A DNA stretch of 64,000 bases from Bog-473 sp963728845 (GTDB taxonomy: Bacteria > Actinomycetota > Acidimicrobiia > Acidimicrobiales > RAAP-2). Below the pieces are notes generated by a model. That model was not told the DNA's origin. It did no database searches and saw only the letters and a list, made by a program, of their open reading frames with translations. Of the stretch, positions 28,944-37,810 are shown one piece after another; the stretch's first letter is position 1; every line of letters starts with the position of its first letter. The DNA lies in the NCBI GenBank assembly GCA_963728845.1, contig CAVSLS010000049.1, positions 7,188 to 71,187 of the forward strand, in the 5' to 3' direction. Position numbers and translations under genes: made by a program.

Positions 28944-30194
28944 ATGCCCATCAACGTGACGCCCATCGCCGGGCTGACTGACGACATCAACGACATCCGG
29001 ATCCGCACGGCCCGCATCGTCAACGAGAAGATCCTGCCCAACGAATCCATGTTGTGGCATGCCCGGGGGAGCAACGTGACCGATGCCGAGCGCGCCGAGG
29101 CCAAGGCGCTGCGGCACCAGATCCAGGACAAGGTGAAGGCCGAGGGGCTCTGGGCGCCCCACCTCCCCCCCGAGTACGGCGGCATGGGCATCGACTTCAT
29201 GGCCCACGCCTACATGAACGAGATCCTCGCCTACGCCGTCGGCGCGGCCTCGCTGTTCGGTGTGGTCGCGCCGAACTCGGGCAACCAGACGATCCTGGTC
29301 AAGTACGGGACGGAGGAGCAGAAGAAGAAGTGGCTCCTCCCGCTCGTCGAGGGGACGATGCAGTCCGGCTTCTCCATGACCGAACCGGAGAATGCCGGCT
29401 CCGATCCGCGCTCCATTCAGACCACAGCCATCCGCGAGGGCGACGAGTGGGTGATCAACGGGCACAAATGGTTCACCTCCAACGGGCTGGCGGCGGACTT
29501 CTTCATCGTCATGTGCCGAGCCAAGGAGTCAAAGGACGACGAGGGGCCGGGGCGCATGGTCCAGATCATCGTGCCGACCTCGAACCCCGGCGTCATCATC
29601 GAGCGTGGCATCGGGATCTGGGGCAGCCCGAAGTCGGATCACTGCGAGGTGCGCTACGACCACGTCCGCGTCCCGATGGAGAACCTGCTCGGCCAGGTCG
29701 GCGACGGCCACCGGGCGGCCCAGGACCGCCTCGGCGCCGGTCGGATCTTCCACTGCATGAATTCGGTGGGCCAGATGTGGCGTGCCTTCGACCTTATGGT
29801 CGAGCGCCTGCTGTCCCGCGAGGTGCACGGTGGCCTGCTCAAGGACAAGCAGTTCATGCAGGGCTTCGTGGCCGACAGCTACATGGACCTCCAGGCCGCC
29901 CGACTCATGACGATCCACGCCGCGGAGAAGGTGGACAAGGGCGACCCCCAGGCCCGAACCGAGATCAGTGCGATCAAGGTCTTCGTGCCGGCCGCCTACA
30001 GCCGCGTTGTCGACCGGGCCATCCAGGTCTGGGGGGCGGCCGGGGTCACCAACGACCTGCCGCTGGCCCAGATGTACCTCGGTGCCCGCACGCTGCGCCT
30101 GGCCGACGGCCCCGACGAGGTGCACCGCATCCTGATCGCCAAGAACGTCCTGCACCACTACGAGAACGGCGACAGCTGGGACTTTGCCGGGTGA
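28944..30194 (+). CDS. Acyl-CoA dehydrogenase, ACAD10/11-like
   Basis: Flavin-dependent acyl-CoA dehydrogenase (416 residues, intact, ATG with GGGGGG 6 bp upstream). SGFSMTEPENAGSDPRSIQT and GDEWVINGHKWFTSNGLAAD bind FAD and the acyl chain; the N-terminal HLPPEYGGMGIDFM and C-terminal RTLRLADGPDEVHRILIAKN are the usual landmarks, the last similar to the ACAD10/ACAD11 branch. It should introduce the alpha,beta double bond of an acyl-CoA. The gene overlaps the following PECR-like reductase, so both probably act on one fatty-acyl substrate. Confidence 0.92.
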   Translation: MPINVTPIAGLTDDINDIRIRTARIVNEKILPNESMLWHARGSNVTDAERAEAKALRHQIQDKVKAEGLWAPHLPPEYGGMGIDFMAHAYMNEILAYAVGAASLFGVVAPNSGNQTILVKYGTEEQKKKWLLPLVEGTMQSGFSMTEPENAGSDPRSIQTTAIREGDEWVINGHKWFTSNGLAADFFIVMCRAKESKDDEGPGRMVQIIVPTSNPGVIIERGIGIWGSPKSDHCEVRYDHVRVPMENLLGQVGDGHRAAQDRLGAGRIFHCMNSVGQMWRAFDLMVERLLSREVHGGLLKDKQFMQGFVADSYMDLQAARLMTIHAAEKVDKGDPQARTEISAIKVFVPAAYSRVVDRAIQVWGAAGVTNDLPLAQMYLGARTLRLADGPDEVHRILIAKNVLHHYENGDSWDFAG

Positions 30195-31047
30195 GCCCAC
30201 GGTGACCTGGGAGGCGGGCCCGGGGGTCTCCGTCTTCACCGACCAGCTGTTCGACGAGAGGGTGGGCGTCATCACCGGCGGAGGCTCAGGGCTCGGGCGC
30301 GAGGTGGCCCACGCGTTCGCGCGCCTGGGGGGACACGCCGTCGTCGCGGGACGCCGGGAGGCCCCCCTCGACGAGGTCGCAGCCTCCATCCGGGCCGGCG
30401 GTGGCAGCTGCCTGGCCGTGCCCACGAACATCCGGGAGCCCGAGCAGGTGGAGGCGCTGCGCGACGCGGTCTACCAGCGCTTCGGCCGGGTCGACTTCCT
30501 CGTCAACAACGCCGGCGGCCAGTTCCCCGCCCTGCCGAGCACGATCTCCGACAACGGGTGGCGGGCCGTGGTGGACCTCAACCTGAACGGGACCTGGAAC
30601 ATGACGAGTCGCTTCATGGGACCGATGGCAGAGGCGGGGTTCGGCTCAATCGTGAACGTGGTGCACACCTTCTCCTTCGAGCGGGGCGCGCCGATGTTCG
30701 TCCACTCCGGCGCGGCGCGGGCCGGCGTGGTGAACATGGTCAAGACCCTGGCGCCCTACCTCATGCGGCGCGGCGTCACCATCAATGCCTTCGCCCCTGG
30801 CATCTTCTCGACACCGGGCATGGTGGAGGCCGAGCTGGCCACGGTCGGGCGGACAGAGCCCGGCTTCACCGACGAGCTGGTGGCCGAGGGGACGACCGTC
30901 CGCATGGGCACGGTCGACGAGATGGCGGCCATGGTCCTCTACCTGTGCTCTCCTGCCGCCCGCTACGTCTGCGGTGCCACCATCATCGCCGACGGTGCGT
31001 CCATGCAGACCAACTGGGTCAACTTCTTCGACGAGGGGGAGATGTAG
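30184..31047 (+). CDS. SDR-family enoyl-CoA reductase, PECR/DECR-like with altered catalytic motif
   Basis: A 287-residue SDR: VGVITGGGSGLGREVAHAFA binds cofactor, FLVNNAGGQFPALPS follows. The usual YxxxK is replaced: the segment reads PMFVHSGAARAGVVNMVKTL, with His and Arg at the Tyr and Lys places. The HSGAARAG signature is shared with peroxisomal trans-2-enoyl-CoA reductase (PECR) and 2,4-dienoyl-CoA reductases, which lack the classical tyrosine. Reduction of an enoyl- or dienoyl-CoA is therefore likelier than alcohol oxidation. TTG at 30184 inside the upstream gene, or GTG at 30202, could be the start. Confidence 0.87.
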   Translation: MPGEPTVTWEAGPGVSVFTDQLFDERVGVITGGGSGLGREVAHAFARLGGHAVVAGRREAPLDEVAASIRAGGGSCLAVPTNIREPEQVEALRDAVYQRFGRVDFLVNNAGGQFPALPSTISDNGWRAVVDLNLNGTWNMTSRFMGPMAEAGFGSIVNVVHTFSFERGAPMFVHSGAARAGVVNMVKTLAPYLMRRGVTINAFAPGIFSTPGMVEAELATVGRTEPGFTDELVAEGTTVRMGTVDEMAAMVLYLCSPAARYVCGATIIADGASMQTNWVNFFDEGEM

Positions 31048-31092
31048 GACCGGGCACCCGATGACAGGGGAGCCCCCTCCCCGGCGGGTCGG

Positions 31093-31644
31093 TCAGGCCT
31101 GGGAGCGCCAGCGGGCGTTGGCCTCTTCGAAGAGCCGGCGCGTGCGTTCGAAGTCACGCGGCCCCTCCTCGAAGGTTCCGAAGGCCCACTCGGAACGCTC
31201 CACCGTGAAGAAGTCCCCGCCGTACACATGGAGGGCGACGGCGAACTCACGACGGGAGTTGGCGACGGAGTGCACCACGTCGTCACCGAGCACGAGGACA
31301 TCACCCGCCGGGAGCTCCCGGCCGCCCGAAGGCTCGAGGCCCCCGGGGACCCGGCGATAGAAGGTGTTGTCCTCTTGGCCCCCGTACATGCCGATGACGG
31401 CCCACATCCGGTGCTCGTGGGGGTTGAGTGCCATCCCGGGCGTCCAGGCCACGTGGAGGACGGTCAGGTCGGAGCCGTTGTAGAGCGTGGTGATGCCGCC
31501 GGCGTCGACCGGACCGAGCGCCCCTTCCAGCGCCTTCGGGTCCGCGAGCATCTCGTCGAGGACGTCGCGCACCGCCAAGGCGGGCGTGTGCTCGGTCAGA
31601 GCGCCCTGACAGCGGGCGACGATGTCGTGGACGGCGAGGGCCAC
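31093..31644 (-). CDS. Cupin-fold metal-dependent protein, cysteine-dioxygenase-like
   Basis: A 183-residue single-domain cupin. ALNPHEHRMWAVIGMYGGQE has the HxH metal pair plus a following conserved pattern, and DVLVLGDDVVHSVANSRREF carries the third histidine, as in cysteine dioxygenase and 3-mercaptopropionate dioxygenase-like proteins that insert oxygen with a mononuclear iron. ALHVYGGDFFTVERSEW matches the typical ALHVYGGDL segment of this group. The substrate thiol is not defined. It is transcribed alone; the frame is intact. Confidence 0.84.
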   Translation of the reverse strand: MALAVHDIVARCQGALTEHTPALAVRDVLDEMLADPKALEGALGPVDAGGITTLYNGSDLTVLHVAWTPGMALNPHEHRMWAVIGMYGGQEDNTFYRRVPGGLEPSGGRELPAGDVLVLGDDVVHSVANSRREFAVALHVYGGDFFTVERSEWAFGTFEEGPRDFERTRRLFEEANARWRSQA

Positions 31645-31739
31645 GGGTTGACACTAGGACCGGTTCGGGGTGGCGCCTGACCGTGTGATCGTCGAGCGAG
31701 CAGTTGCCGGACTCCGGGCGGCTTCGTGCCCGGGGAACC

Positions 31740-32651
31740 TCAGAACCCCATTGCAGCGATGATCGGACCGTTGAGCGGCGTGCCGGACATGTCCCCTTCG
31801 TTCGGAGCGTCGCCAAAGGGATACACCTTGCCGTCCGCGGTCACGACCCAGTAGCCGAGGCCGTCATCGGTCACGAAGATGGCGGCAGCCGGATCCGAAC
31901 CGCCGGCCGCGCCCGCAGGCAAACTGCCGAGCGCCTTGGCGTCGCCGTAGTTGAACACCTGTCCGCTGGCGTCGAGGACGTAGTAGCCGAGACCACTCGT
32001 CGTCGCCACCGCGGCGGTGATGGGTGTGCTCTGGACACCCGGCCCGCCGTGGTAGGTGGCGTCGCCGAAGCCGTAGACGCTCCCGGTACTGGTCACCACC
32101 CAGTAGCCGTTCCCGCTGGCGTCGGGCACGACGGCGACGGCCGATCCCGCACAACCTCCGACTCCGGGGCAGCTGCCGGCGAAGTGGGCGTCCCCGAAGG
32201 CGAAGACCCCCCCGTCGGAGGCGACCATGAAGTAGCCATGGCCCGTCGTCGACGGCACCATCCCCACGATCGGAGCGTTCAAGCTGTGTGGGAGCCCGGA
32301 GCCCGCCGGGTTGAGACCGAGTCCCGGGAGTGAGCCGAAGAAGCCAGTGTTGAAGGAGAAGATCCCCCCGTCGGAGGCGACCAGCCAATAGCCGCTGAAA
32401 CCGGTGCCAGGAGTCGCCGGCGAGATGCCCACCACGGGGCGCTGGAGCTTCAGCGAGCCGGTGGATCCGTAGAACTGGGCCTGCCCGAAGGTGAAGATCC
32501 CGCCGTCACTGCCGACCAGCCAGTAGCCACAGGGGGTTGATGTCGCAGAGGCCACGCCTTCGTAGAGCGGCGCCGTCAGCGCAATGATCGCACCGATCGC
32601 CACGGCCATCCGGCGGAGACGACTCCGGCGGATGGACAAAGCACTACCCAC
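31740..32651 (-). CDS. Secreted protein of GYWLVASDGGIFSFGDA-type repeats
   Basis: A 303-residue exported protein. MAVAIGAIIALTAPLYEGVA following several arginines is a signal peptide. Mature sequence consists of about six degenerate repeats of roughly 45-50 residues, for example GYWLVASDGGIFSFNTGFF, GYFMVASDGGVFAFGDAHF and GYWVVTSTGSVYGFGDATYH. The periodic YW-V-DGGI-FGDA pattern predicts a beta-propeller-like array. The same repeat type recurs at 42020-43332 attached to a cell-wall hydrolase, so this may be a surface-binding module. No catalytic domain is present. Confidence 0.8.
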   Translation of the reverse strand: MGSALSIRRSRLRRMAVAIGAIIALTAPLYEGVASATSTPCGYWLVGSDGGIFTFGQAQFYGSTGSLKLQRPVVGISPATPGTGFSGYWLVASDGGIFSFNTGFFGSLPGLGLNPAGSGLPHSLNAPIVGMVPSTTGHGYFMVASDGGVFAFGDAHFAGSCPGVGGCAGSAVAVVPDASGNGYWVVTSTGSVYGFGDATYHGGPGVQSTPITAAVATTSGLGYYVLDASGQVFNYGDAKALGSLPAGAAGGSDPAAAIFVTDDGLGYWVVTADGKVYPFGDAPNEGDMSGTPLNGPIIAAMGF

Positions 32652-33055
32652 GGCCAGACGGAACCCGGAACCACCTCATCGCCAATTCGCCTCCGATACG
32701 CCGGCCGTCCAGGCCATGCTCGATCTCGTTGAAGTTAGCAGTCTTCCCATGCCGGAAAAAAGACTTCTGCGATGGACTGCCCCGGTCCTGGTGGGCGCGG
32801 GACGAACCCGCGGGGAGGCACGACCTTCGCCAGGCGCCGGTCGCGCCCACCCGCGGCGACGACCGGCCGCGCCAGCCATCGAGGTCCCGAGAGCGGGCGC
32901 CATCGCAACGGCCGGAGTTGTCCCCGAGTTGTTCGGGTTAGGTCCGACCGGCTCTATCGCGCAGCGTCCGAGGTCCGCCACAATCATCGTCAGGCGGACG
33001 AGATGATCGCGGTCGGGCAATGGGGCCCGACCCGCGATCATCTCCGGTCCGGACG
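32652..33055. other. Intergenic stretch without a convincing gene
   Basis: 404 bp between the secreted repeat protein start (minus) and the methyltransferase end (minus). Open frames here have shadow-like, arginine/proline-rich translations. The only notable structure is an inverted repeat, AGTCTT at 32740 and AAGACT at 32760, in a locally A/T-rich patch about 90-110 bp upstream of the secreted protein start, where its promoter or operator would be expected. Confidence 0.5.
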
Positions 33056-33623
33056 TCAGTGGGCGCGGGCCGTGCAGACCCACCCGAGGTCGTAGGTGCG
33101 GACGTCGACGTCGTCGAAGCCCGCCGCTGCGAGCCTTCCCGTCCAGATCCTCCGCATCGATGGGGTTGTAGGTGTCGCCTTCGTGGAACAGCGACCGTCG
33201 CCTCCATGTAGCCGGCGTCGGCCGCCACGAGGAGGCCACCGGGCACGAGCACCCGGGCCAGCTCGGCGAAGACGCGGTCTTGCGCGTGCCGCCGGTGCCA
33301 CGTGATGGAGCATGTGGAACGAGGCCGCCCCCGTGAAACGGTCGTCGGGGTACTCCAGTGCGGTCGCATCCCCGATCACCACATCGACGTTCCCACCGCG
33401 CGAGACGATCGGCCAGGGACGCCGCCAGCCGCTCATCGACCTCCACGGCGGTGAGATGGGCCGTCATGGTGCACAGGACGTCGGTCGTGAACCCGGGTCC
33501 CGGCCCGATCTCGATCGCGTCGTCCCCGAGCGCGACGCCGTGCAGCGCCGTCGGCAGGATTTCCTCCTGCACGATCCTTCGCCAGTCCTCGCTGGCGCAG
33601 AACACCATGTGTTGGTCGTTCAC
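33056..33623 (-). CDS. SAM-dependent methyltransferase, class I (frame broken several times)
   Basis: About 190 residues once joined. DDAIEIGPGPGFTTDVL is motif I (SAM glycine loop), TAVEVDERLAASLADRL the acidic residue binding the ribose, VDVVIGDATALEYPDD motif II, FHMLHHV the post-motif histidines, and VLVPGGLLVAADAGYMEATV motif III. The end AAAGFDDVDVRTYDLGWVC matches the C-terminal strand. Frame changes occur near 33415, 33310, 33200 and 33150. GTG at 33623 lies 13 bp after the amidohydrolase stop, making it the last gene of the catabolic operon. Substrate unknown; UbiE-like small-molecule methylation is plausible. Confidence 0.7.
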
Positions 33624-33636
33624 GCGAGGAGGCCGC

Positions 33637-34893
33637 TCATCCGGGGGCTTGGACCTGGTACTCGTCCTTCCACCAGCGCGCCGCCCGCACCTCCTCCGGA
33701 TCGGTGCGCAGCGCCGGGTCCTGGCCCAGGTCCGCCGGCGTCGGGCCGATACGTTCCGCGATGATGCGCAGCGCGTCCAGGTCGAAGCCATAGCAATGCG
33801 CCGCCGTCTCGCCGAGCAGTTGGCGGGCGTCCTCGACCGGGATGCCGCGGAAGTCCCCCCGCAGCCGTTCCTGGGTATGGGGCCACGTGCCTTCGGGATG
33901 CGGGTAGTCGGTCCCCCACATCACGACGTCGCAGCCCAACACATGGCGGCGTCGGATCTCCTCCTTGGACATCGTCGACGCACCGATGAAGATGTTCTCC
34001 CCGAAGTAGTCCGACGGCAGCTTCGAGATCTTCCCCTTCAACAGCGCCGCCATCTTCTTGGTGGTGTGGCCCCCGCCCATGTACTGATCCCACTTCCACA
34101 TCATGTCGGCGGCCCAGTAGGCGGCCGCCTCGGTCACCACGTACTTGAGGCGCGGGTAGCGCTCGAAGACCCCTGAGAACAGCAGGTGCCACATGGGGCG
34201 GGCGGCCCACCACACCACCTCGGCCAGGTAGATCCCGATGTTGTCGTTGTACTCCTCTTGGGGAGCCTCCCCCGAGTGCGTGTGGACCGGGAATCCGGCC
34301 GCCTGGCAGGCCGCCCACACGGGGTCGTAGTCGGGATGGTTGTACGGCACCAGGTCGTGCCACATCGTCGGCACCATGATGCCGCGGATGCCCGGCTGCT
34401 CGGACAGCCACTCGATCTCGGCCACCGAGCGCTCGACGCCGTGCGTGATCGGGACCAGCGCGATGCCGCCGTGCCGCTCAGGGCTGCGGGCGCACATCTC
34501 GGCCAGGAACCGGTTGTGTGCCCGCGCTCCCGCGAAGGCGAGCTCGGGGTCCGAGATTGCACCGGCGGAGAGGCCGGCGCCGAAGGGCGGCGAGGCCATG
34601 CCGGTGATGGCGTCGGCGTCGGCAAACATCACCTCGGCCGTCACGCCATCTGCGTCGAGCTCCTTGTCACGCTGCTCGATGTCCCAGGCGCCGCGCAAAC
34701 CCTCCTCGTTGTCCGTCTCCCAACCCATGATGTAGTCGTAATTCATCTGCAGCGCCTGATCGCGGTTGGCTCGGCGTTCGGCGAGGTACTCGTCGAACTG
34801 GCGGTGATAGGCCGCATCGAGGTAGGGCCGGTACTCCTCACAGGGCAACCCGGCATGGGCGTCGGCCGAGATGATCGTGTAGCGGTCGCTCAT
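33637..34893 (-). CDS. Amidohydrolase-superfamily (TIM-barrel) protein, ACMSD-like
   Basis: A 418-residue amidohydrolase (amidohydrolase-2 family), intact. Metal-ligand segments: IISADAHAGLPCEEY at the N-terminus, PVHTHSGEAPQEE in the middle, HLLFSGVFERYPRLKYVVTE and the catalytic aspartate in VVMWGTDYPHPEGTWP. The closest characterised relatives are decarboxylases and hydrolases of aromatic or ring-cleavage acids (2-amino-3-carboxymuconate semialdehyde decarboxylase type). Its ATG at 34893 overlaps the stop of the acetoacetate-decarboxylase-like gene (ATGA). It is a paralogue of the protein at 35680-36921 in the same operon, implying two related steps or two halves of one complex. Confidence 0.88.
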   Translation of the reverse strand: MSDRYTIISADAHAGLPCEEYRPYLDAAYHRQFDEYLAERRANRDQALQMNYDYIMGWETDNEEGLRGAWDIEQRDKELDADGVTAEVMFADADAITGMASPPFGAGLSAGAISDPELAFAGARAHNRFLAEMCARSPERHGGIALVPITHGVERSVAEIEWLSEQPGIRGIMVPTMWHDLVPYNHPDYDPVWAACQAAGFPVHTHSGEAPQEEYNDNIGIYLAEVVWWAARPMWHLLFSGVFERYPRLKYVVTEAAAYWAADMMWKWDQYMGGGHTTKKMAALLKGKISKLPSDYFGENIFIGASTMSKEEIRRRHVLGCDVVMWGTDYPHPEGTWPHTQERLRGDFRGIPVEDARQLLGETAAHCYGFDLDALRIIAERIGPTPADLGQDPALRTDPEEVRAARWWKDEYQVQAPG

Positions 34894-35666
34894 CGTCTCG
34901 CCCCCAGCACCGAGAGGTCGTCGTAGCGCTGGTGGATGAAGGGCTCGAGACCGGCGCGCGGCACGGGCCCGATGATGCGGCCCACCTGGGTGGAGGCCCG
35001 CTCCGTCCAGTTGAGGTCGACCATGCGGCGCACGACCAGGTCGGCCACGGGGTCCAGTGGGGCCTCCTTGAGGATCAGCTCGCCCTCGATTCCCTCATGG
35101 ACCCGGGAACGCTCCGTCTTTTCGCCGTACACCAGCAATGGGTCCTGGTCGAGCACACCGGCAGCCTCCGGGGAGGGCGAGAGCTTGAACCAGAAATCGG
35201 TCTTGGCCAGCTCGTAGTTGTCACGGGGCCCGGTGACACGGCCCGTGATCTCGCACACGACCGAGCCCATGCGTGCGATTCGGGCGGAAACGGCGGCGCC
35301 CTCGCGGCTGACATCGACCTCCGCCAGCTTCTTGGGCTCGCCGTTGATTTCACGGCCGCCGATCAGCGATTGCTCGGTCGTCATGGGCATGAGGATCGGG
35401 TACTCGCCCAGCCGGTCCTCGTGGCGCGCCTGGACGCCGATCCATCCGGCGCCGAAGACCGGCAGCCCGGGCATCTCGACCCGGGTGATCGTGATGCGCA
35501 CCAGGGGTTCGGGGCCGGGCACGAGGGGCGGGGGCAGGACCGCGGCCACGATCTCCGGATCGGTCTCGTAGACGGCGGTGACCGCCTGGGACCAGATGTC
35601 CGCCTTCTTGGCCTCGATCTCCCGGTTGACCTGAACGGCGCGGGCGCCGTATCTCACCGTCTGCAT
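34890..35666 (-). CDS. Acetoacetate decarboxylase family protein
   Basis: A 258-residue protein. REINGEPKKLAEVDVSREGA contains the ExPKK motif whose lysine forms the Schiff base in acetoacetate decarboxylase, and LVRITITRVEMPGLPVFGAG is typical of the fold. RVTGPRDNYELAKTDFWFKL agrees. ATG at 35666 follows GGAGGGAAC. In actinobacteria, members act as decarboxylases or aldolase-dehydratases on beta-keto or pyruvyl compounds; which applies here is unknown. It sits between two amidohydrolases, with 13 bp and 4 bp overlap or spacing, so a shared pathway is very likely. Confidence 0.85.
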   Translation of the reverse strand: MQTVRYGARAVQVNREIEAKKADIWSQAVTAVYETDPEIVAAVLPPPLVPGPEPLVRITITRVEMPGLPVFGAGWIGVQARHEDRLGEYPILMPMTTEQSLIGGREINGEPKKLAEVDVSREGAAVSARIARMGSVVCEITGRVTGPRDNYELAKTDFWFKLSPSPEAAGVLDQDPLLVYGEKTERSRVHEGIEGELILKEAPLDPVADLVVRRMVDLNWTERASTQVGRIIGPVPRAGLEPFIHQRYDDLSVLGARR

Positions 35667-35679
35667 GTTCCCTCCCTCG

Positions 35680-36921
35680 TCACCAGGCACGCAGGATCTG
35701 CGTGGGGTCGAATGCGTTGCAGGTCGTCTTGGTCGGCCAGTCCTCGGATGCGAGCGGCTGCGCCACCTCGGCCACCAACGGCCCGACGCGGTCGCCGATC
35801 GGTCGCAGCACATCGAGGTCGAACCCGTAGAAGGAGGCCGCCGTCGACTCGACCATGGCACGGACGTCGGGTTCTGCGTAGGCGGCGAAGGCCACCCGGA
35901 GCGCCTCCGTCGTGTAGGGGTAGCTCCCCTCGGAGTGCGGGTAGTCGGCACCCCACATGACACGGTCGATGCCCAGATCGTGGCACAACGGTGCCTCGCT
36001 CGGCCGCAGGAAGCTGGCGCCGATCCAGAAGTTGCGCGCGAAGTACTCGGTGGGGGTCATGGTCATCTTCGCCGCGGCGGCGCCGAAGAAGTTCGCCTCG
36101 GCCGCGTTCGCCGTCGTCATGCGGCCGTAGAACCAGTCCAGCGTCTGTAGCCCGCGTGGCAACCAGGCCACACCCTGCTCGGTGACGGAGAAGCGGAGTG
36201 TCGGGTAGCGCTCGAGCACACCGGAGAAGATCAGGTGCCAGACGGAGCGGTGGCTGAACCACGGGATCTCAATCAGCATCATTGCCCGCGCCGCCTCGTG
36301 CTCGCCGTAGTCGGGCAGGGCAGTGCCCCCGTGGATGTTGATCGGCACGTCCAGCTCGGCGCACACCCGCCACAGCGGCTCGTAGTGGTCCTCCCAGAGG
36401 GGAGGGAGGTGCGAGTTGGGTGGGATGGAGGGGAGCAGGATGCCGCCGAACGGCTGGAAGGTCTCCGCGGCCCAGCGCACCTCGGCCACGGCGTCGCTCA
36501 TGTCGTTGGCGAACACCTGGACGATCCCGGCACGACGCCCCGGTGCCCGGGCGCAGAAGTCGGCCAGCCAGCGGTTGTGCGCCTGGACTCCGGCCCATCG
36601 GCGCTCGTAGTCCTCGGGGGTGGGCGGCAGGGCGACGAGGTTGCCCTCGGCGAAGAACGGCGGGACCGTGTTGGGGAACAGAACCTCCGCCGCGATGCCG
36701 TCGGACTCGGTCTCGGCCAGGCGCCGATCGCTGTCCCAGCTGCGGTAGGCGATGGGCGCGATGAGATCGGCGTAGGGGTTCACGTACTCGGCCGCCCAGG
36801 CGTCGAACTCGTCGTGCCAGCGACGAGCCAGATAGGGCCGGTAGTCCCCGATGTCGCCGCCGGCATGGCCGTCGGCGGACACGACGGTATAGCGGGCGGG
36901 CGCCGACGAGGTGGCGGTCAT
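35680..36921 (-). CDS. Amidohydrolase-superfamily (TIM-barrel) protein, second paralogue
   Basis: A 413-residue amidohydrolase-2 protein, intact. VVSADGHAGGDIGDYRPYL, VPINIHGGTALPDYGEHEAA, HLIFSGVLERYPTLRFSVTE and RVMWGADYPHSEGSYPYTTE correspond segment by segment to the paralogue at 33637-34893, including the catalytic Asp. A His-x-His in the first segment is replaced by Asp-Gly-His, as in the paralogue's DAH, so only one first-strand histidine is kept, which is common in this subgroup. ATG at 36921 overlaps the SDR stop (TGATG). Confidence 0.88.
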   Translation of the reverse strand: MTATSSAPARYTVVSADGHAGGDIGDYRPYLARRWHDEFDAWAAEYVNPYADLIAPIAYRSWDSDRRLAETESDGIAAEVLFPNTVPPFFAEGNLVALPPTPEDYERRWAGVQAHNRWLADFCARAPGRRAGIVQVFANDMSDAVAEVRWAAETFQPFGGILLPSIPPNSHLPPLWEDHYEPLWRVCAELDVPINIHGGTALPDYGEHEAARAMMLIEIPWFSHRSVWHLIFSGVLERYPTLRFSVTEQGVAWLPRGLQTLDWFYGRMTTANAAEANFFGAAAAKMTMTPTEYFARNFWIGASFLRPSEAPLCHDLGIDRVMWGADYPHSEGSYPYTTEALRVAFAAYAEPDVRAMVESTAASFYGFDLDVLRPIGDRVGPLVAEVAQPLASEDWPTKTTCNAFDPTQILRAW

Positions 36922-37793
36922 CAGCTCAGTGCGGCCGGCGGCAGCTGTCCCGCTCCGATCGCATCGGCACGCCGGTGCAACAAGGCCGCCGATTCCTCGA
37001 GGCCCATCCCGATGATGAAGTCGCCCCGCTTCACTCCCTGCACGCAGAAGCGGCCCAGCTCCAGGAGGTCCATCACCTCGACCGGGCGGCCCGCCGCCTC
37101 CAGCTGCGCCTTGAACTCCTCGAAGGTGGTGCCGGGGGCCGGGGGCCTGGGCTTGACCCGTGCGAGCGCGTCGGGGCGGTTGCGCTGCGCCGTCCAAAGG
37201 CCCGTGTCGAGCAGACCGCCCGAGGGATAGAAGACGGCGGCTCGCAGGTCGGTGCCCGCCGCCACGAGCTGGTGGGCCAGTGCCTCGGTGAAGCAGGAGA
37301 TCGCCGCTTTGCTCGAGGCGTAGACCGACGCGTAGGGGACGGGCGCGATGCCCCCGTCCATGCTCGACGTGTTGACCACCACCCCCGGCTCGCCCGACTC
37401 GATCATGCGGGGCACGAAGGACAGGACGCCGTTGGCCACGCCGAAGACGTTGACCGAGAAGCACCAGGCCCAGTCGTTGGCCTCCTGCTCCCATGGTCGC
37501 CCTCCCCCGCCCGAGGTCACCCCGGCGTTGTTGAAGAGCAGATGGCAGGCACCCTCGCGGGCGAAGACGTCCGTCGCCAGCGCCTCGACCGACTCCGCCG
37601 ATGACACGTCGGTCACGACCCCGCGGACCGGGCCGGCGTCGGCGAGCTCCTTCACCGCGATCTCGAGCACCGCCTCCTCGACGTCCGCGATGACGACCCT
37701 GGCCCCTTCCTCCAGGAGTGCTTCGGTGATGCCACGGCCGATGCCCGCCGCTCCCCCCGTGACCACGGCAACCTTGCGGCTCAGATCGTTCAA
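36921..37793 (-). CDS. Short-chain dehydrogenase/reductase, first gene of the catabolic operon
   Basis: A 290-residue SDR: VAVVTGGAAGIGRGITEALL, LLFNNAGVTSGGGG, NTSSMDGGIAPVPYASVYAS with SSKAAISCF giving Ser, Tyr and Lys. C-terminally it is longer than core SDRs, with RPVEVMDLLELGRFCVQGVK like actinobacterial dehydrogenases of steroid or aromatic breakdown. The start appears to be TTG at 37793, with GGGGG 8 bp upstream and the palindrome at 37811-37825 just ahead of it. It leads the five-gene operon running to 33056 and would oxidise a hydroxyl before the amidohydrolase/decarboxylase steps (inference). Confidence 0.88.
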   Translation of the reverse strand: MNDLSRKVAVVTGGAAGIGRGITEALLEEGARVVIADVEEAVLEIAVKELADAGPVRGVVTDVSSAESVEALATDVFAREGACHLLFNNAGVTSGGGGRPWEQEANDWAWCFSVNVFGVANGVLSFVPRMIESGEPGVVVNTSSMDGGIAPVPYASVYASSKAAISCFTEALAHQLVAAGTDLRAAVFYPSGGLLDTGLWTAQRNRPDALARVKPRPPAPGTTFEEFKAQLEAAGRPVEVMDLLELGRFCVQGVKRGDFIIGMGLEESAALLHRRADAIGAGQLPPAALS

Positions 37794-37810
37794 CCCGTTG
37801 CCCCCAGTTT

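Noticed and set aside
32584..33006. Plus-strand ORF of 140 residues in the 32.6-33.0 kb gap
   Set aside because: Its translation is proline/arginine-rich shadow sequence, it overlaps the signal peptide of the minus-strand secreted protein, and no ribosome-binding site or domain is seen.
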